A DNA stretch of 64,000 nt from Himantopus leucocephalus (Eukaryota > Chordata > Aves > Charadriiformes > Recurvirostridae), in contig RSEF01000003.1 in NCBI GenBank assembly GCA_003993805.1, positions 81,670,033 to 81,734,032 on the forward strand, written 5' to 3'. Position numbers and translations under genes: made by a program. A model generated the notes under the pieces. The model was not told the DNA's origin and did no database searches. It saw only the letters and a list, made by a program, of their open reading frames with translations. Below are positions 12,401 through 25,200 of the stretch, one piece after another (position 1 is the first letter of the stretch; every line of letters starts with the position of its first letter).

Positions 12401-15400
12401 CAAGTCATGGCTCTCATTAATGCCATTATTATGAATTACTAAGACCTCCATCCATTAGTTTGGTCACAATGTTCTTAATTAATAGGTGACCTGTCTTTAA
12501 CCAGTTATCATATTTTACATAGATTGTCTACCGATAACCCGAGACAAATACCAATGCATAATTAATTTTATTTTTTAATTAATTCTCAATATATGATGCT
12601 GTATGGATTCAAAAACAGAAAGGTACTAATTAGAATTTTGTTTTAATTAGCCTTGCATATGCTAAGTGCATTCTGCAGTGCTCAGTGCAACAGAACTGAT
12701 GATCAGGAGGATGGTTTAAAACTCCTGATGGAGTTAGAAATATGGCTCAATAGTAACATAAGTGTTACCAGTGCTGCTCAAGAAGGAAAATTGCAGAGCC
12801 ATTTTTCCATAGTCCTTTTTCCTGGTTGTGCAGTGTACTGTCTTCCAACTGTGATCCAAGAACAGTTTCAAATTAGTTAAGGGGTGGAGATGTTACTACA
12901 GCAGTCTGTAACTGCCAAGGAAAGCAAGTACTTTTTCATTCAGCCATAACTTAAACTATCACTTGCAAGACATTGCTAGGACTTCTGCGCGTCCCTTTCT
13001 GTGACTTTTCAACCTGTAGATAGTGAAATTCTCTATAGGAAAGTCTTGCATCAGCTGAATGCTGTAAGCTCATCTAAAAACACTTGGATTATGGTCTTGC
13101 ATGTAACAGCAACTAGAATATTTTTTTTAGAAGTTGCCAAAAGCCATTCTGTGGCTCATGACATAGCACTAAACATGAATCTGAGTAACGCATCAGAGGA
13201 CCTTCTTCATATCTCCCAGGGCTTTGCTTTTTCTCTTTGTCTCTTGATTTTTTTTTATTTTTTATTTTTTTCATTTTCGAATGCTGATAGGAGCCTGAAT
13301 CATTTACATGGATTGAAAAATGTCACCTTTCTGTGCTGTTTCCTTCCTTCTGCTATCTTCACAGAATAGTTTTTCATGCAGTTTTCTCTACTATTTGACA
13401 GAGCCACTATTAAGGTCTTGAAGGCCATCAACAGAAGCTAGATTTTGACCTGTCCTTTCTCCCTCTTGCACCTTCTTACCTCCCGGCTGTGCCTCCGAGC
13501 CCAGGGGTGCTCTTTAGCCTGGGTCTCCAGCAGTTGCCCATGTCCCACAGACCAGCTCTGCCTCACCCCCTCTTGTGTAGAGGAATATACTGAAAACTAT
13601 GGGACGTGGATGCTGGTAATGAAAGTTGTATAAGTAACAATCTTTCCAAGGCCTTTTTTAGAAGTTATGAATGTTCCGCATATTAAGAGACTGTATAGGG
13701 GAACATCTGTTCATGCAACATCATTCCAAAAGTCTGGAGTATGGAAACAATGGTTAACATTTAGAGAAAAAGAACTTGCTGGGAGATTTTCAGTTTGTTT
13801 AGAGGGTTTTTTTATTCTATTTTTTTCCTCCTGTAGAGGTTCTTCAAGGGCTTGAAGTCTTTGTAATTATTCCAGGCAAGTGCTCCTAGCATTGGGTTAG
13901 ATGTCCTCAGCAGAAAACAAGAAAACGCTGTACTAGCAAAGTGATGATCACGAAGACCTACATATCTGGAATTAAAGTAACACACTGTGGCATTCCAATT
14001 GAAGATTTTCATTCAGTGCTAAAGTAAACTTATATTGTGGATGGGAAAAGCGATTTTTGTACAATTACTCAAATGGCAAGCTTTTGCTTTTGCATTTCCT
14101 TTCAGAAGGAAAAGATATTTTTTAATTTTCTAAGGAAAAGTTTGGTAATGACTGAGAGATGGAAATAGGGCATTTTAGTTTGGGTGACAGAGTAAATTGT
14201 TCAAGCTAAAAATTATATTTGTATCAGTTTAATGGCTATGCTTCAGAACGCATATTTAAGAAGAATGATGATTTTCCTATTTACTGTCAAGCAGATTCAC
14301 CAGTTTTTCTGTTAAGTGATATCACAGATGCTGAGGTTAACATAATCTAAGTCTTTCTGTGTACATTAAAATGGTATCAGATCAGAGCCAATGGAGGAAA
14401 AGAAGATTATGTTTGTTATAATAGCTTTTTGAAAAAAAAAAACAACAAACCCACACTATGGTCAGATCCAATTCATGTGTATTCATTTTTAAAATAATCT
14501 TACAGTATCTGTTTGACCTTAAAACAATTCAACGTAATGATATACCATAGACCACAGCAATACTAAATACCCTATTTATTTGTGGATTGGAGGTATCATT
14601 GCTCATTGTCTGGCACCATTTTTGTACAATAACAACTTCCAAGGAAAACAGCATATTAATTCTGATAGAGAAGGGCATTTCTCTGCTCTCATTTATGTCA
14701 CAGAAACCCCCACGAAATCAGTAGCCTTGAACTGCATTAGATGATAGGAGAGTATGTCTCTGCAATCATGTTGCTGCTTCTTGTGAGGTATCTTCCATAT
14801 GTAGTTCATCTATTATCTAGAACAAGGGAAGATTGCCTCTTCCCTCTCTATTTGATGTTCTGCACTGAGGTCCAACCTTTGGATCCGCAAAGCTTGAAGA
14901 GCTTGTTTCTTCACTGCTTTCCATGGTGGCTGCAGTATAAAGCCCTAAAGATTTCTTCCTCTCCTGGTTCAAAAACATGTACGTTTCCTCACCGTACATC
15001 TTCTTGCCAGCCCTTGCATGGGGCAGCCGCCTCTGTGGGCAGGCCAGGAGACGACAAAGTCTTTGACCTTGCAAGTTCTTCTGCTTCTTTCTATTGTATT
15101 CTGCTTATATATGTGCAGGAAGGGAGAAAAGGGAGCTCATAACCTGAATTTTGTCTCACCTGTGGCTTTTTAAAGGATAATTTATGGCAGTGTAACTTGT
15201 AAGATTGCCATGCACAAAGTAATGGCCAACTGATGTCAAAAGCATGTTGGGAAGTTAGTTGTGTTAGGCCAGATCTGATGTCGGTTACATTGCTATGAAC
15301 GTAAAGATACATAACTTTTCAGAGGTATAGAGACGACCAGAATCCAGCACCTTATAATTAACATACATCATGCAGATTAGCAGCTTAACTTTCAAATTAT

Positions 15401-18400
15401 TAGACAGAATTGTCCTAGATATAACGATATAATGATGCAGTAAAGTCCAAACTATTTTTGTTGATTATGCCAATAACAGCTCATTTTTAACCATCCATTA
15501 TAGGTAAAAGTAATAGAAATAACTTACAATTATGATTGATTCACTACCAGGAAATAAAATTCAAAAATGAGGGTTAGTTTTGGCTATTTGTTAAGCAGAA
15601 GAAACTGTCTTGTAGTATGAAATAGCTGTCCTGTTCAGGTGTCACAATAAATTTATCAACTCCAATGAAATGTAGAAAGTATTGTTTTTCTAATATTAGT
15701 GAAAGATGATGTCCATTTAAATTAGATTTTTCATTCATTTCTAATTGGCTTAAAATCCGGTTTAGCTACAGCTCTTTCACTCATAACTTGTTTAAAGGAT
15801 TCTAATTCTCATAGATAAATAGGCATCCTGACGTTTTTCATTTTCATCCATCATTAAGTTTCTTACGGCTGAGGTTGGCGGTTGTGCATTGCCTTTCCAT
15901 TATGCTATCAACTTCTGAAGTAACTGGGTTCAGATTGGATCCATTTATTTCATTCAGTGCCTTATCTGCCTCTTTCCCCCACTTTTTTAGACACTGCTGA
16001 GGGTCATATTGAAAAACTATCTCCAATTCCAACTGAAATCAACCAGGAAATGGCTTTATTTTACTTTTAACTGCGATTGAAATCAAACAGGACTGCATCA
16101 TTTTATAAAATGGTCATTTACAATACAGTGCCTTGTATGCTAAGTTGAAAGCACCCTAAATTTCCTGTATATGCCTGTTTTTCACTTCATTCATTTAGAA
16201 TTGTTCCAGAAATAGAAAATATTGTGAAGAGTAGGGAGTCATTAAAATATGCATCTTTTTTTTGGAAACAAGAGACGTTTGTGTATACTGGAAAGAAGGA
16301 ACATATGTACTTTAGATGGATAAGAGTAATAGGCTCTGAAGGGCAAAATAAATCAAAAGACCGTTCCTTTCCAGAAGCACCGAGAGACTGAAAAAGAATG
16401 TCAGGCTGCAGAGGCAGTTTGTGTATTTTGATACACTATTTTGAATAAAGGGCAAAACTGAATGTGTGACTCAGAATTAGAAATTCCTCATACTTTGTTT
16501 TTATTTACAAATGCACTCCCTCAAGGACTGCTTTTTGAGGCAATCTCTAATATGTTTTTGTCCTGCTTTAATCCTTACCTGTGTTTGCAGTGATCCAGGA
16601 CAGTCATCAGGGTGACTGTTAAAGTCTAGGACTGGGTTTTGAAGAAACAGGGCTCATTCTAGATTTGTAAATAAGTAACTTAATGATACATTTTACAAGT
16701 GTGAAGAGAACGGAGTGATGACTTCAGGTTAGATTTTCCTGACACTGTGGGACTACTGGAGGTTGGGAGATTTTATTCTGTACTTCATCTGGTTCTTGTA
16801 CTCTTTTTTTTTTTTTTAACTCCCCATGGTGGCTATTGAGAAGGACAGCCTATAAAATGTGCGTGGGGAAACTGATGTTATTCTTGAAATTTCCCGCTTA
16901 TAAAAATGGGCTATCCTTCAGAAATACATTTCTTCTTTATTTCAAATGGGGCTGGAATTAGGCATAGATATATCAGACACATTAGATCAGTCTATTAAAG
17001 AGACTATAAATCAATCAGTTATGTTTTATAGCAGTTTCTATATCTTCCTCTGTTCCCCCCATCTTTATCTTCACTTTTTAATGGAACTAATTTTGTTAAA
17101 AGGAGATATTAGGAAATTACCTCAATTATCTTGCATGAGATATTCACGAACATGGATGCTAAAGCAAAAAGTCTTATATGTAGAACTGATAAATCGATAG
17201 AAGAAGTTTTAATATCTGTGGTACAGATCAGACTCCTTTTATGAAATTTGGAGAGTGAATAATAATTTTAGTGTTGTCTCAGGCTGTTTTCTTTTTAACA
17301 GTCCACTGAGGAATATGGCATTTCCCATCTGTTCATGAAATAGTCACCAGGTCTACCTCAGAAATGTCGGCTGGCTGTGCTCTGTTAAACGTCTGTCCTG
17401 GGTACAAACTGGCTCAGGACTCTCCAGTGTTTTCACTGTTGGCTTTTTGAAAGGTTTTGCATCCTATACTTGCTCCGTTCCTTATACTCTTTCACCAAGT
17501 ATCTGGAGCTGTAAGAATAGAAAGAATATTGACCTGAATTGCTACTGCAGTTCATGGCAACTCCAAATTTTTGGGCACTTTCTGTGTATGCCAGCAGGGC
17601 ACAAGCACTTGTCCACTGACAGGGTGTCTTCGGCAAGGGCTACCATCAGCATCCTTGTAGCCCCTGCTTTAGGGTCTCCAATGTGCAGAGCAAACCCAGC
17701 AGAGAGCATGCAGTCGATGCCATCATATCAAATATCCTCAGGAACAGAACGGAGGACCTCCAGGGCTGAATGCAGGAGGTCCAACAGCATATGCTATATC
17801 TCAGATAATTGCAAGATGCTCATATTGGCTCCCAGCTCTCTGTGTGAAACTGTGTGTCGGTGATGATAAAGGAGAGAAGGTTGGGGAGGGTAATATATTT
17901 GTCTTTTGTGCATGATTTTCTTTCACTCATCCAATCCTGCCCTTCACAAGCCATGAATTCACAGACATCTGGCATGATCTTCTTGACGTCTGGCAAGGGG
18001 GTAGCACAGGAAAAGGAAAGATGAACGGAACAAAGCTTGGTATTTCGTAAGCAGTTTACAGAACATTAAGGGGAATATTTTGTTCCAGTAGATTTTATAA
18101 TTCCTTGCAAATAAAGCTGAACACAGAAGTGGTGCATTTTAGGTTTTGGAGACTTTGATCCCTTAACACTTTTCTACTGATTTATTTGAGTGAATTTCAG
18201 ATTTTAAATTGCACCTCCTATAATGATTGAATGCACTTTCTGTGTACCTAGTATTTATGGTGCAGCTGTTGGCAATGTTAATGTGAAAAGCACATCTCCT
18301 GAACATTGTCAAGCTCTTATTGTCACCTTTAGTTCCCTGGGAGATGGGGACAGAATTTTATTTCAGATTAAAAGGAAGAAAACTGTTACCTTTCAGGGAA

Positions 18401-21400
18401 AACATATATTTATGTTTCTGGATGTCTCTAAAGTGACTCAGACAAGGAGACACATATTTGAGTTATTGTTGCTAGATTTTATTATGCTTGGTGCCTGGGT
18501 GGCTATACTATATTTTATGCTGCAAGGTTTAGAGTTGTTTTGGAAGGGAAGAGAAGGGAAGCATTTTTTTTTCATCTTGATGAGGATGATAAAATGCAAA
18601 TTCTAAGGGCAAAATTCAGAGGTGATGCCATTGGGAACGTAAGTTCGATTTTTCATACATGACAGTCATTTAAATTCAGGCCTCATCTTATCTCTTCTCT
18701 CTTTTCCACCTGTTTTTACCTATTTTTTCAATGAGTAAATATGTCAAAACTGGTGAAATGTATATGCTGGTAGCCTACAGGAGATATGAATTAAAATATG
18801 ATGATAACAAAGCTAGGCTCAAGCCCACCACTCATAGCCATCTGACTTGCTAATATGTTTTATGGGCCTTACCAGTAAGTTTTCCTAAAGTAAATACCTA
18901 AATTGCCCGTGTGGTCAGTAGACAGAGCAGATGTTTCCGAAAGACTCCAGAGGGAGACTATGCCAGTCTCATGTTAGGTACCGAATTACATAGATGACTT
19001 CTCTCCCTGGAAAGCCTTTACGACCACCTACCTCTCTTGCTAATATTATGAAACTTATCTTTGAAGGTCTGCCTCATTAGGCCTCGTAAATTTAGGAGCG
19101 AGTTTGGTGCAAGAAAGATGAACTTGATCCTACCCTAATTGCATCTCCCAGGGAGTCGTAGTAAGTACAAGGAGAACGTGTAACTGTGAGCCAAGGGTTC
19201 CCAAAGACCTGTTTCTCCTGGCTCAGGCTGTGACACTGCAAATAGGGTCACCAGCCCAACAGAAATTCAATTGCTAATTCAGGCTCCCAGCTGAAAGCAG
19301 GGTCAAAAGCCCAAATATGTAACCTAATTAGACATAGAGTATATGCAAAATAGAGCTCCTCCTTCCTTTCCTATCCAACATAACATTATATAGACATTTA
19401 ATGGTACAGTGGTACTATGTGTAAATGCAACACTCCTAATAAATAAGTGGTAGTGTGAAGATTTTGTATTTAAAATTGATAATTTTTGATGGAAAAATAT
19501 GACCTTATTTCAATGTAATTATTTGATATCATAGTAAGTAGCAATGACAAAAAATATTAAGAAAGTTAACTTGCACCTCTTTACCGGTGTGTATACAATG
19601 ATTATAATAAAATCCCTCGTTCGCTGGAGGAAAGCTAAGGCAAGCAATATAGCACATTATATAAGTAGATTTATATGACTTGTTTTGACTATGGGTTTGC
19701 TCTGCAAGTCAATACAAACATAAACATGCACATGTATATGCACGCACACACGTATTAACAGCTTCTAGCTTGAAAGGGAGAGAAGTTGACCATCAAATAA
19801 AGGTTGCCTCTTAGCAGATTTGATCATTATCTCTTAATTGACTGAAATTATTTAGTAATGATAGTATCATGAAAAGGGAGAAGTAATCTGTGGATTGCTG
19901 GATGTATGTGATAAAGGTCCTCAAGTAAGATAGTATGTGTACTGTGGGAAAAAAGGTTTACAAACTTATTTGGGTAGTTGTGAAACACCATGGTACGGTT
20001 GCTCCTCAGTGGGTTCCTTGGTTGGAATTCATGCCTAGGGAAGGTCCATTTGTGCAAAGCTTTTGTGGATTAGCACAGTCTCCAGTTGGTATGGCCTTGT
20101 AGACCATCAAGGAAATCTTGACCCTTCTGTTGACACATACTTGGTTTTCTTTGTGGCCGCAAGTCTTCCTAATATTTTCTGTCCTTCTGACCAGCCTTTT
20201 TAAAAAGTGCTTGTGCACCAGCATGTTTATAGTATTATTATGAAAAAACTAGAAATGTGCTATTTAAAATTCGTGTGGTTGTGGTTACTGTCAACTCCTC
20301 ATTCAGCAGCAACACAGGTATTTTTTCTTGGAGGAGAAGCTTTTTTCCATTAACTTAAGAGTTAGAGTATGTTTTCGTGTCACAGGACGGTGCTTTGTGG
20401 TGATACACAAGCTCTGAATTATTTGTGTAATTAGCTGAGAAACAGGGTGTATTATACTCTCAAAGAACACTTTTTAGGGAACCTGTGTAGTTTCTGACTC
20501 CCGAGCTGGCTTTCTCAGGGCTTGCTGAGTACCACTTTGTAACACTGCTATGGTATGCAGATGGTATTTGGATTTAGGTTATCCTTTGTGTGGAAAGACA
20601 TGCCTGAAGCCAAAAAAAATTAATTATGGAAATTTTTTTCTCATAGAAATGATAAAAAATAAAATACCTCCGGTAATCTTGAGGTTCAAGTACACTCTTT
20701 GAAGAAACAGGTCTGTCCTAGTAAAACGAGGTGTACACAGTGGAAGTTAACTAGTTATGTAGGCTCCCTTATAATCAGTAGAGAGGATGATTCATTCTGT
20801 GATAAATTTCAAAGGTAGATGTGCCCCTACTTCATGTTAAAATTAATTCTCACTTGCTATGAACATAATCCTCAAAAAACTATGGGATATGGACCGTGAA
20901 GGAAAAACAGTGGAACAGTATCAGCAATGGTGTCTTTGGAAACCTACATTTTAGAAGACCTGTGATCACATTTGAAATTGACTAAACTGAACATCATCAT
21001 GAAGAAACTATCTAGACTTTTGAAAGCCTTTATTTTTTTTTCCCTGGTGGATTTAAACTTACTTGTATCCAAACCCAGATATTTAATTTGGATAAACTTC
21101 AAACTGGTAAGCCTGAACTGAACTTCGTATAGAATAGCTACGGAATTCCTTTGAAATTTCTAGAAATAAAAAAGAAATAATATAATACACTATAGATTTT
21201 CCCCTTTACAACAAAATTCCAGACTGGCAAAACTGGGAAGAGCTTTCTTTCATTATTAGATTTTTTTAATTTTCCTTTCTTCTGTTATTGAAGTTCTCAG
21301 TTTTCTACCAAACCACCCAAAAGAATGTAAATGCCCTGGGTTTTCATTTATTGCATTATTTCAGGTTATGTCAAGTTTCAGTTTGGATGAGAAATAATGA

Positions 21401-23417
21401 AAATAGCATATGTCAGTTATTTCCTGTAGCAGATAGGTCTCAGAGGAGCTTATATATTGCTCAGTTGCATTTATGGTGGAGAAAAAAATGATTAAAATGT
21501 CATACAATAAGCCAAAAGCTAAGTCTCATCCAGGGTCAGAAATTATTTATGAACTTAACATTTAGCTCTAGAAAGTGTCCTTCAGCAGCCATTGTCCAAT
21601 GTGATATTTTATTTCCTTGGGCTAGATGGCGCTGCAGTATATAAAATTTACATCCCTGCCACCCAGCGCAAGGGCTGTGCTTCAACCGTGCGGAGCTGCA
21701 GGCAGACTTCCCTCCTGCCTGGGAAAGAAACGAGCCTTTCCTACATGCAGACATTTAGGTCTTTGTTTCTGTATCGACAAACAAAACAATAACTCTTCTT
21801 GTTTTATTTTTAAGGTTATTATAAGTTTCTCTTTCACTTGGTACATATTCTCTTTTGGAGAAGTGTTTTATACATGGAGTATTATGTATATGTGCGCCAC
21901 AAATTGAATATGTACATGAAACCCACATCCATTTTTTGTGACTGTTTTTTAGTCTGGAGAAGGAGAAAGCAGCAGAGAGGAAGAAATTGTGGTATTCCCT
22001 GGGATAGTTTGTGTTTCTACTACAGGAAATGAGGACTTTCAGTCTAAGGATCTGGAAACACTGAGATTTACCAGGGCTAGTGTCGAACACGACTCATGTT
22101 CTGATGATACTCTGTTATGTACCATCCTACAGCAGCAGGACCTTCTTTCTGCTGTGCAAATCCTCTGTGCCTCTTCTCTACCTTCTGCTTTATCCCTCTC
22201 TCTGTGGAGTTCAATCTACAGCACAGATTCTCTGCTTCAGTACTGCGAAGAAGTGACTGTAGATGAGCTGAATGCCCACCTGCATCCTCTGCCCCAGTGG
22301 TGGAAGATGATATGAGATCTTCATGTGACTTTGTGGTGAAACTTGAACAGTTCAGTGGTGTCTTCCAGGAACAGGGAATAGTTCCCCTAACATGACCAAA
22401 TTGGGTCTCCATTGGATTAGAGGAAGAAGGAGTTATTGAGGAGAAAGACAGAAGCATCACAATCCATCATCCCTGAAAACCCAATGACCCCAGGGCTGAG
22501 CTGTGTAACCATGCCTGCTGTCACAGTAACTTTCTGTGCTGTTGATACCATGAAGGATTCATTTATTGACCAGTCTTTGGAGTGAAGGTTAAATATAGGA
22601 GTTAGAGGGAGGTGGTCCCATGGCCTTAAGTGGCCACAGAAAGTTTTCTGTAAATTGACTGCCAAGTTTTCAACACCGACCAGAGGTGCTGCTCAAATGC
22701 GACTAGGCAGAGGTAAGGGAAAAGGTGCAGCGCTGTCCTTCATTTGAGGAGAGCTGTGTAGTAGCAATAAATATGAAATTTTGCTTGAATAGCATCTTTA
22801 AATTTTTCTGCTAATAGTGTTATTCTGAATACTGTACATCCTCCTTTGTTTTGGGAATAGAAATGAGTTTCACTCAGAGGCTATAAGCTACTCTCTTTGA
22901 AAGCTTGCTGGAGCTACTGATAACTGCTTATGAATTTTTACATACGTGGTCTAAGGTTAATCATATTTTATGAAAACACAGATTGGGTCTTGATCTTCAG
23001 AAAAGAGTTACATCAAAGTTCAGAAGAAAAAGAGTAGTGAAGTAAGTTGTTACTTATGACACAACAGTGCTTATACATCCCTTTATTGTGCTCCAGATGA
23101 CATTGGTGTTATTTTCTGTAGCACAGAAACACCGAAAGGGGAGTAGCTGGAAGGTGGGATGCAGGATGGGGTTCCTCTGGCATCTTTGCCCATCTCATAC
23201 CTGGCATCCCATATTTCTCCAATGGCAATGCCAGGGTAGCCACTCCTAACCCTTTCTTTTCTGGCTCATGCCTGCATCTGCCCTGTGCTCTCTGCAATGC
23301 TGTTTTGGGGAACTGATACAGGTTACTAAAAACATTATTTAAGTTGCTTTCCCGAGGGGTTGGATTGAATTGCCAGACACAGGTTCTGCACAAGCAGTGG
23401 TATTGCTGAATGTGGAA
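9496..23417. other. unique non-coding DNA, about 13.9 kb
   Basis: No gene or recent repeat recognised. Candidate frames such as 13001-13369 (122 codons), 14741-15142 (133 codons) and 17447-17863 (138 codons) have no domain, and several have equally long frames on the other strand or in other phases, so I treat them as chance. Small items include a CTT run near 12005-12020, a 14-T run at 16804-16817 and a hairpin at 17754-17782 (GGACCTCC / GGAGGTCC with a 13-nt loop). The segments around 10561-10815 and 12470-12665 look like conserved non-coding sequence in composition only. Confidence 0.55.
11364..11559 (+). repeat. two direct copies of a degenerate 30-bp motif, possible ancient repeat
   Basis: GAATCCCATTGATTTCAGCA and following bases (11364-11393) and GATTCCCATTGACTTCATAA and following bases (11531-11559) are direct diverged copies, both continuing AAGAGCTG or AGAGCTGG. 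A related text occurs at 52101-52134 (GATTTCCACTGACATTAATA onward) and more weakly near 49876-49900. 'CCCATTGACTTCAATGGGA' texts are common in reptile and bird DNA as parts of very old interspersed repeats. The family name is not determined here. Confidence 0.4.
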
Positions 23418-23540
23418 GAACAGCTATTGTCTGTCGATGGGTGTGCTGAAAAAAAGCAGCTACAGACCTCTTTAATCTATTGGCAGGATACTGTTACAGG
23501 TGAAAGAATAAATACATCTGCCCTCGGTTAAATTCTGCTC
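23418..23540 (+). repeat. 123-bp segment, outer copy of an inverted dispersed pair
   Basis: This segment is homologous, on the opposite strand, to the block inserted in the CR1 at 24946-25070. By-eye alignment over the whole length gives roughly 80-85 percent identity with one or two small gaps. Longest shared blocks include GACCTCTTTAATCTA, CAGGATACTGTTACAGG and AATAAATACATCTGC. Similarity stops sharply at both ends. No target-site duplication is visible around this copy, so it may be the donor, but a common third source is equally possible. No coding frame or known SINE structure (A and B boxes, tail) is apparent. Confidence 0.8.
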
Positions 23541-24161
23541 TTTGGGGACAAAGATGCTTCTATATTTCATGTGTAATACAGGGTAAAGGCAGGCACAAAG
23601 CATGGACACTAGTTGGTGGAAAAATTGCCCCCATGTTAACCTTCTCTCTCCTCATGGATTCAACCAGATCCATGCTGTTTGCTGTTCTGGAGAGATACTG
23701 TCCTCTTTCTCCCACCCAGTCACATGCAGTTCTGTTAACAGCTCATTCTGCCATTGCCTCAGCAGTAGGGCTTAAATTCACTGCACAGTGAAATTAACAC
23801 AAATTAGGAGCAACTAAGTTGATGTTAGTAGCACTGAACTTCTATATCCTGTCATGCTGCTTGATGTAAAACTGCAGGCAGATTTAGAAATTCTGGGCTT
23901 TCTTGTTTGTTTGTTTGCTTTCTTTCTTTAAATTTTCTTAATGAGGTTTGTAGGTGTCCTGGAAAAAAAAATAAATAATTTTTTAAGGCAGTATTAAATT
24001 GTTTTGACTTTTTAGCATAAAATGGAAATTTAAATTGACTTTACTCTTAGAAAAAGACAATATGGCTTACATCTCAGATCTGGCATACTTTGCCTGTGTT
24101 ACTCTTCTCCTGGACTATGCTCTTGTGCAAGGTGTCTAGGGTCTGGATCTCAGTAAACAGA
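23541..24161. other. unique spacer
   Basis: No feature recognised apart from a short TTTG/CTTT run near 23904-23930. It lies between the outer copy of the inverted pair and the CR1 that holds the inner copy. Confidence 0.5.
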
Positions 24162-24208
24162 ATTATAGAATCATAGAATCATAGAATAGTTTGGGTTGGA
24201 AGGGACCT

Positions 24209-24909
24209 TTAAAGATCACCTAGTCCAACCCCCCTGCAATGAGCAGGGACATCTTCAACTAGATCAGGTTGCTCACAGCCCCATCCAACCTGACCGTGAG
24301 CGTTGCCGGGGATGGGGCATCTACCACCACTCTGGACAACCTGTTCCAGTTTCACCACCCTCAACGTAAAAAATGTCTTCCTTATATCTAGTCTGAATCT
24401 ACCCTCTTTCAGTTTAAAACCATTACCCCTTGTCCTATCGCAACAGGCCCTGCTAAAAAGTTTGTCCCCATCTTTCTTACAAGCCCCCTTTAAGTCCTGA
24501 AAGGCCACAACGAAGCCTCCATGGAGCCTTCTCTTCTCCAGGCTGAACAACCCCAACTCTCTCAGCCTGTCCTCACAGCAGAGGTGCTCCAGCCCTCTGA
24601 TCATCTTTGTGGCCCTCCTCTGGACCCACTCCAACAGTCCATGTCTTTCCTGTGCTGAGGGCCCCAGAACTGGACGCAGGACTCTAGGTGGGATCTCACC
24701 AGAGCAGAGTAGAGGGGCAGAATCACCTCCCTCAACCTGCTAGCCACTCTTCTTTTGATGCAGCCCAGGACACAGTTGGCCTCCTGGATTGCAAGCGCAT
24801 GTTGCTGGCTCATGCCCAGCTTTTCATCCACCCCCCAAGTCCTTCTTGGCAGGGCTGCTCTCAGTCCTTTCATCCCCCTGTATTGATACTGGGGGTTGCC
24901 CCAAGCCAA
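24209..24909 (-). pseudogene. CR1 ORF2 C-terminal remnant
   Basis: Two overlapping minus-strand frames (24601-24909 and 24209-24634) encode the region after the reverse transcriptase palm. The first carries [13 protein letters not shown] and [10 protein letters not shown]. The second continues with [27 protein letters not shown] and [13 protein letters not shown], all characteristic of the CR1 ORF2 C-terminus. One small indel near 24630, between DMD and EWVQRR, explains the frame change. Downstream of about 24330 the frame runs into 3' UTR. The copy is non-functional because of truncation and the frameshift. Confidence 0.88.
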
Positions 24910-24945
24910 TCCTGCACTTGGCCTTGCTGAACCTCATGAGGTTCA

Positions 24946-25070
24946 GAGAAGAATTTAACAAAAGATGCAGATGTATTTATTTTTTTGCCTGTAACAGTAT
25001 CCTGCAGTTAGATTAAAGAGGTCCACAGCTGTGTTTTTTCAGTACATCCATTGACAGGCAATAGCTGTTT
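24946..25070 (-). mobile_element. 125-bp insertion in CR1, inverted copy of 23418-23540, with 12-bp TSD
   Basis: The CR1 text is interrupted between two exact copies of TCATGAGGTTCA (24934-24945 and 25071-25082), a 12-bp target-site duplication. The 125 bp between them is the reverse complement of 23418-23540 at roughly 80-85 percent identity, end to end. There is no poly(A) or microsatellite tail at either edge. The duplication shows a staggered-break insertion. The sequence could be a templated insertion from the nearby donor, a retrotransposed piece of a local transcript, or a member of an unrecognised short mobile family. It inserted after the CR1 did. Confidence 0.85.
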
Positions 25071-25200
25071 TCATGAGGTTCACACGGGTTCACTTCTCGA
25101 GCTTGTCCAGGGCCCTCTGGATGGCATTCTGTCCCTCAGGTCTGTCAACCATACCACTCAGCTTGGTGTTGTCTGCAAACTTGCTGAGGGTGCACTCGAC

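Larger units (their letters stand above)
24162..25200 (-). mobile_element. CR1 LINE, 5'-truncated, with internal insertion
   Basis: A minus-strand CR1 copy. Its 3' end is clear: on the plus strand it opens with three ATAGAATC-type octamers and then AGTTTGGGTTGGAAGGGACC, the classic avian CR1 terminus. Similarity continues through the C-terminal half of ORF2 to about 25200 and then stops abruptly (5' truncation). A 125-bp foreign block (24946-25070) splits it, with exact continuation of CR1 text on both sides. The long readable frames suggest it is one of the less decayed CR1 copies in the window. Confidence 0.93.

Noticed and set aside
13001..13369. 122-codon plus-strand frame
   Set aside because: No recognisable domain, hydrophobic runs come from local T-rich sequence, and there is no splice or conservation support.
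14741..15142. 133-codon plus-strand frame with overlapping minus-strand frame
   Set aside because: Both strands are open over the same DNA and neither translation resembles a known family. It is explained by a locally GC-richer patch.
17447..17863. 138-codon plus-strand frame
   Set aside because: Cys/Ser-rich text without a domain. The hairpin inside it (17754-17782) has no matching RNA gene structure.
21989..22460. Overlapping 108- and 127-codon frames on opposite strands
   Set aside because: Neither matches a family. Long frames on both strands here point to low stop density rather than coding.
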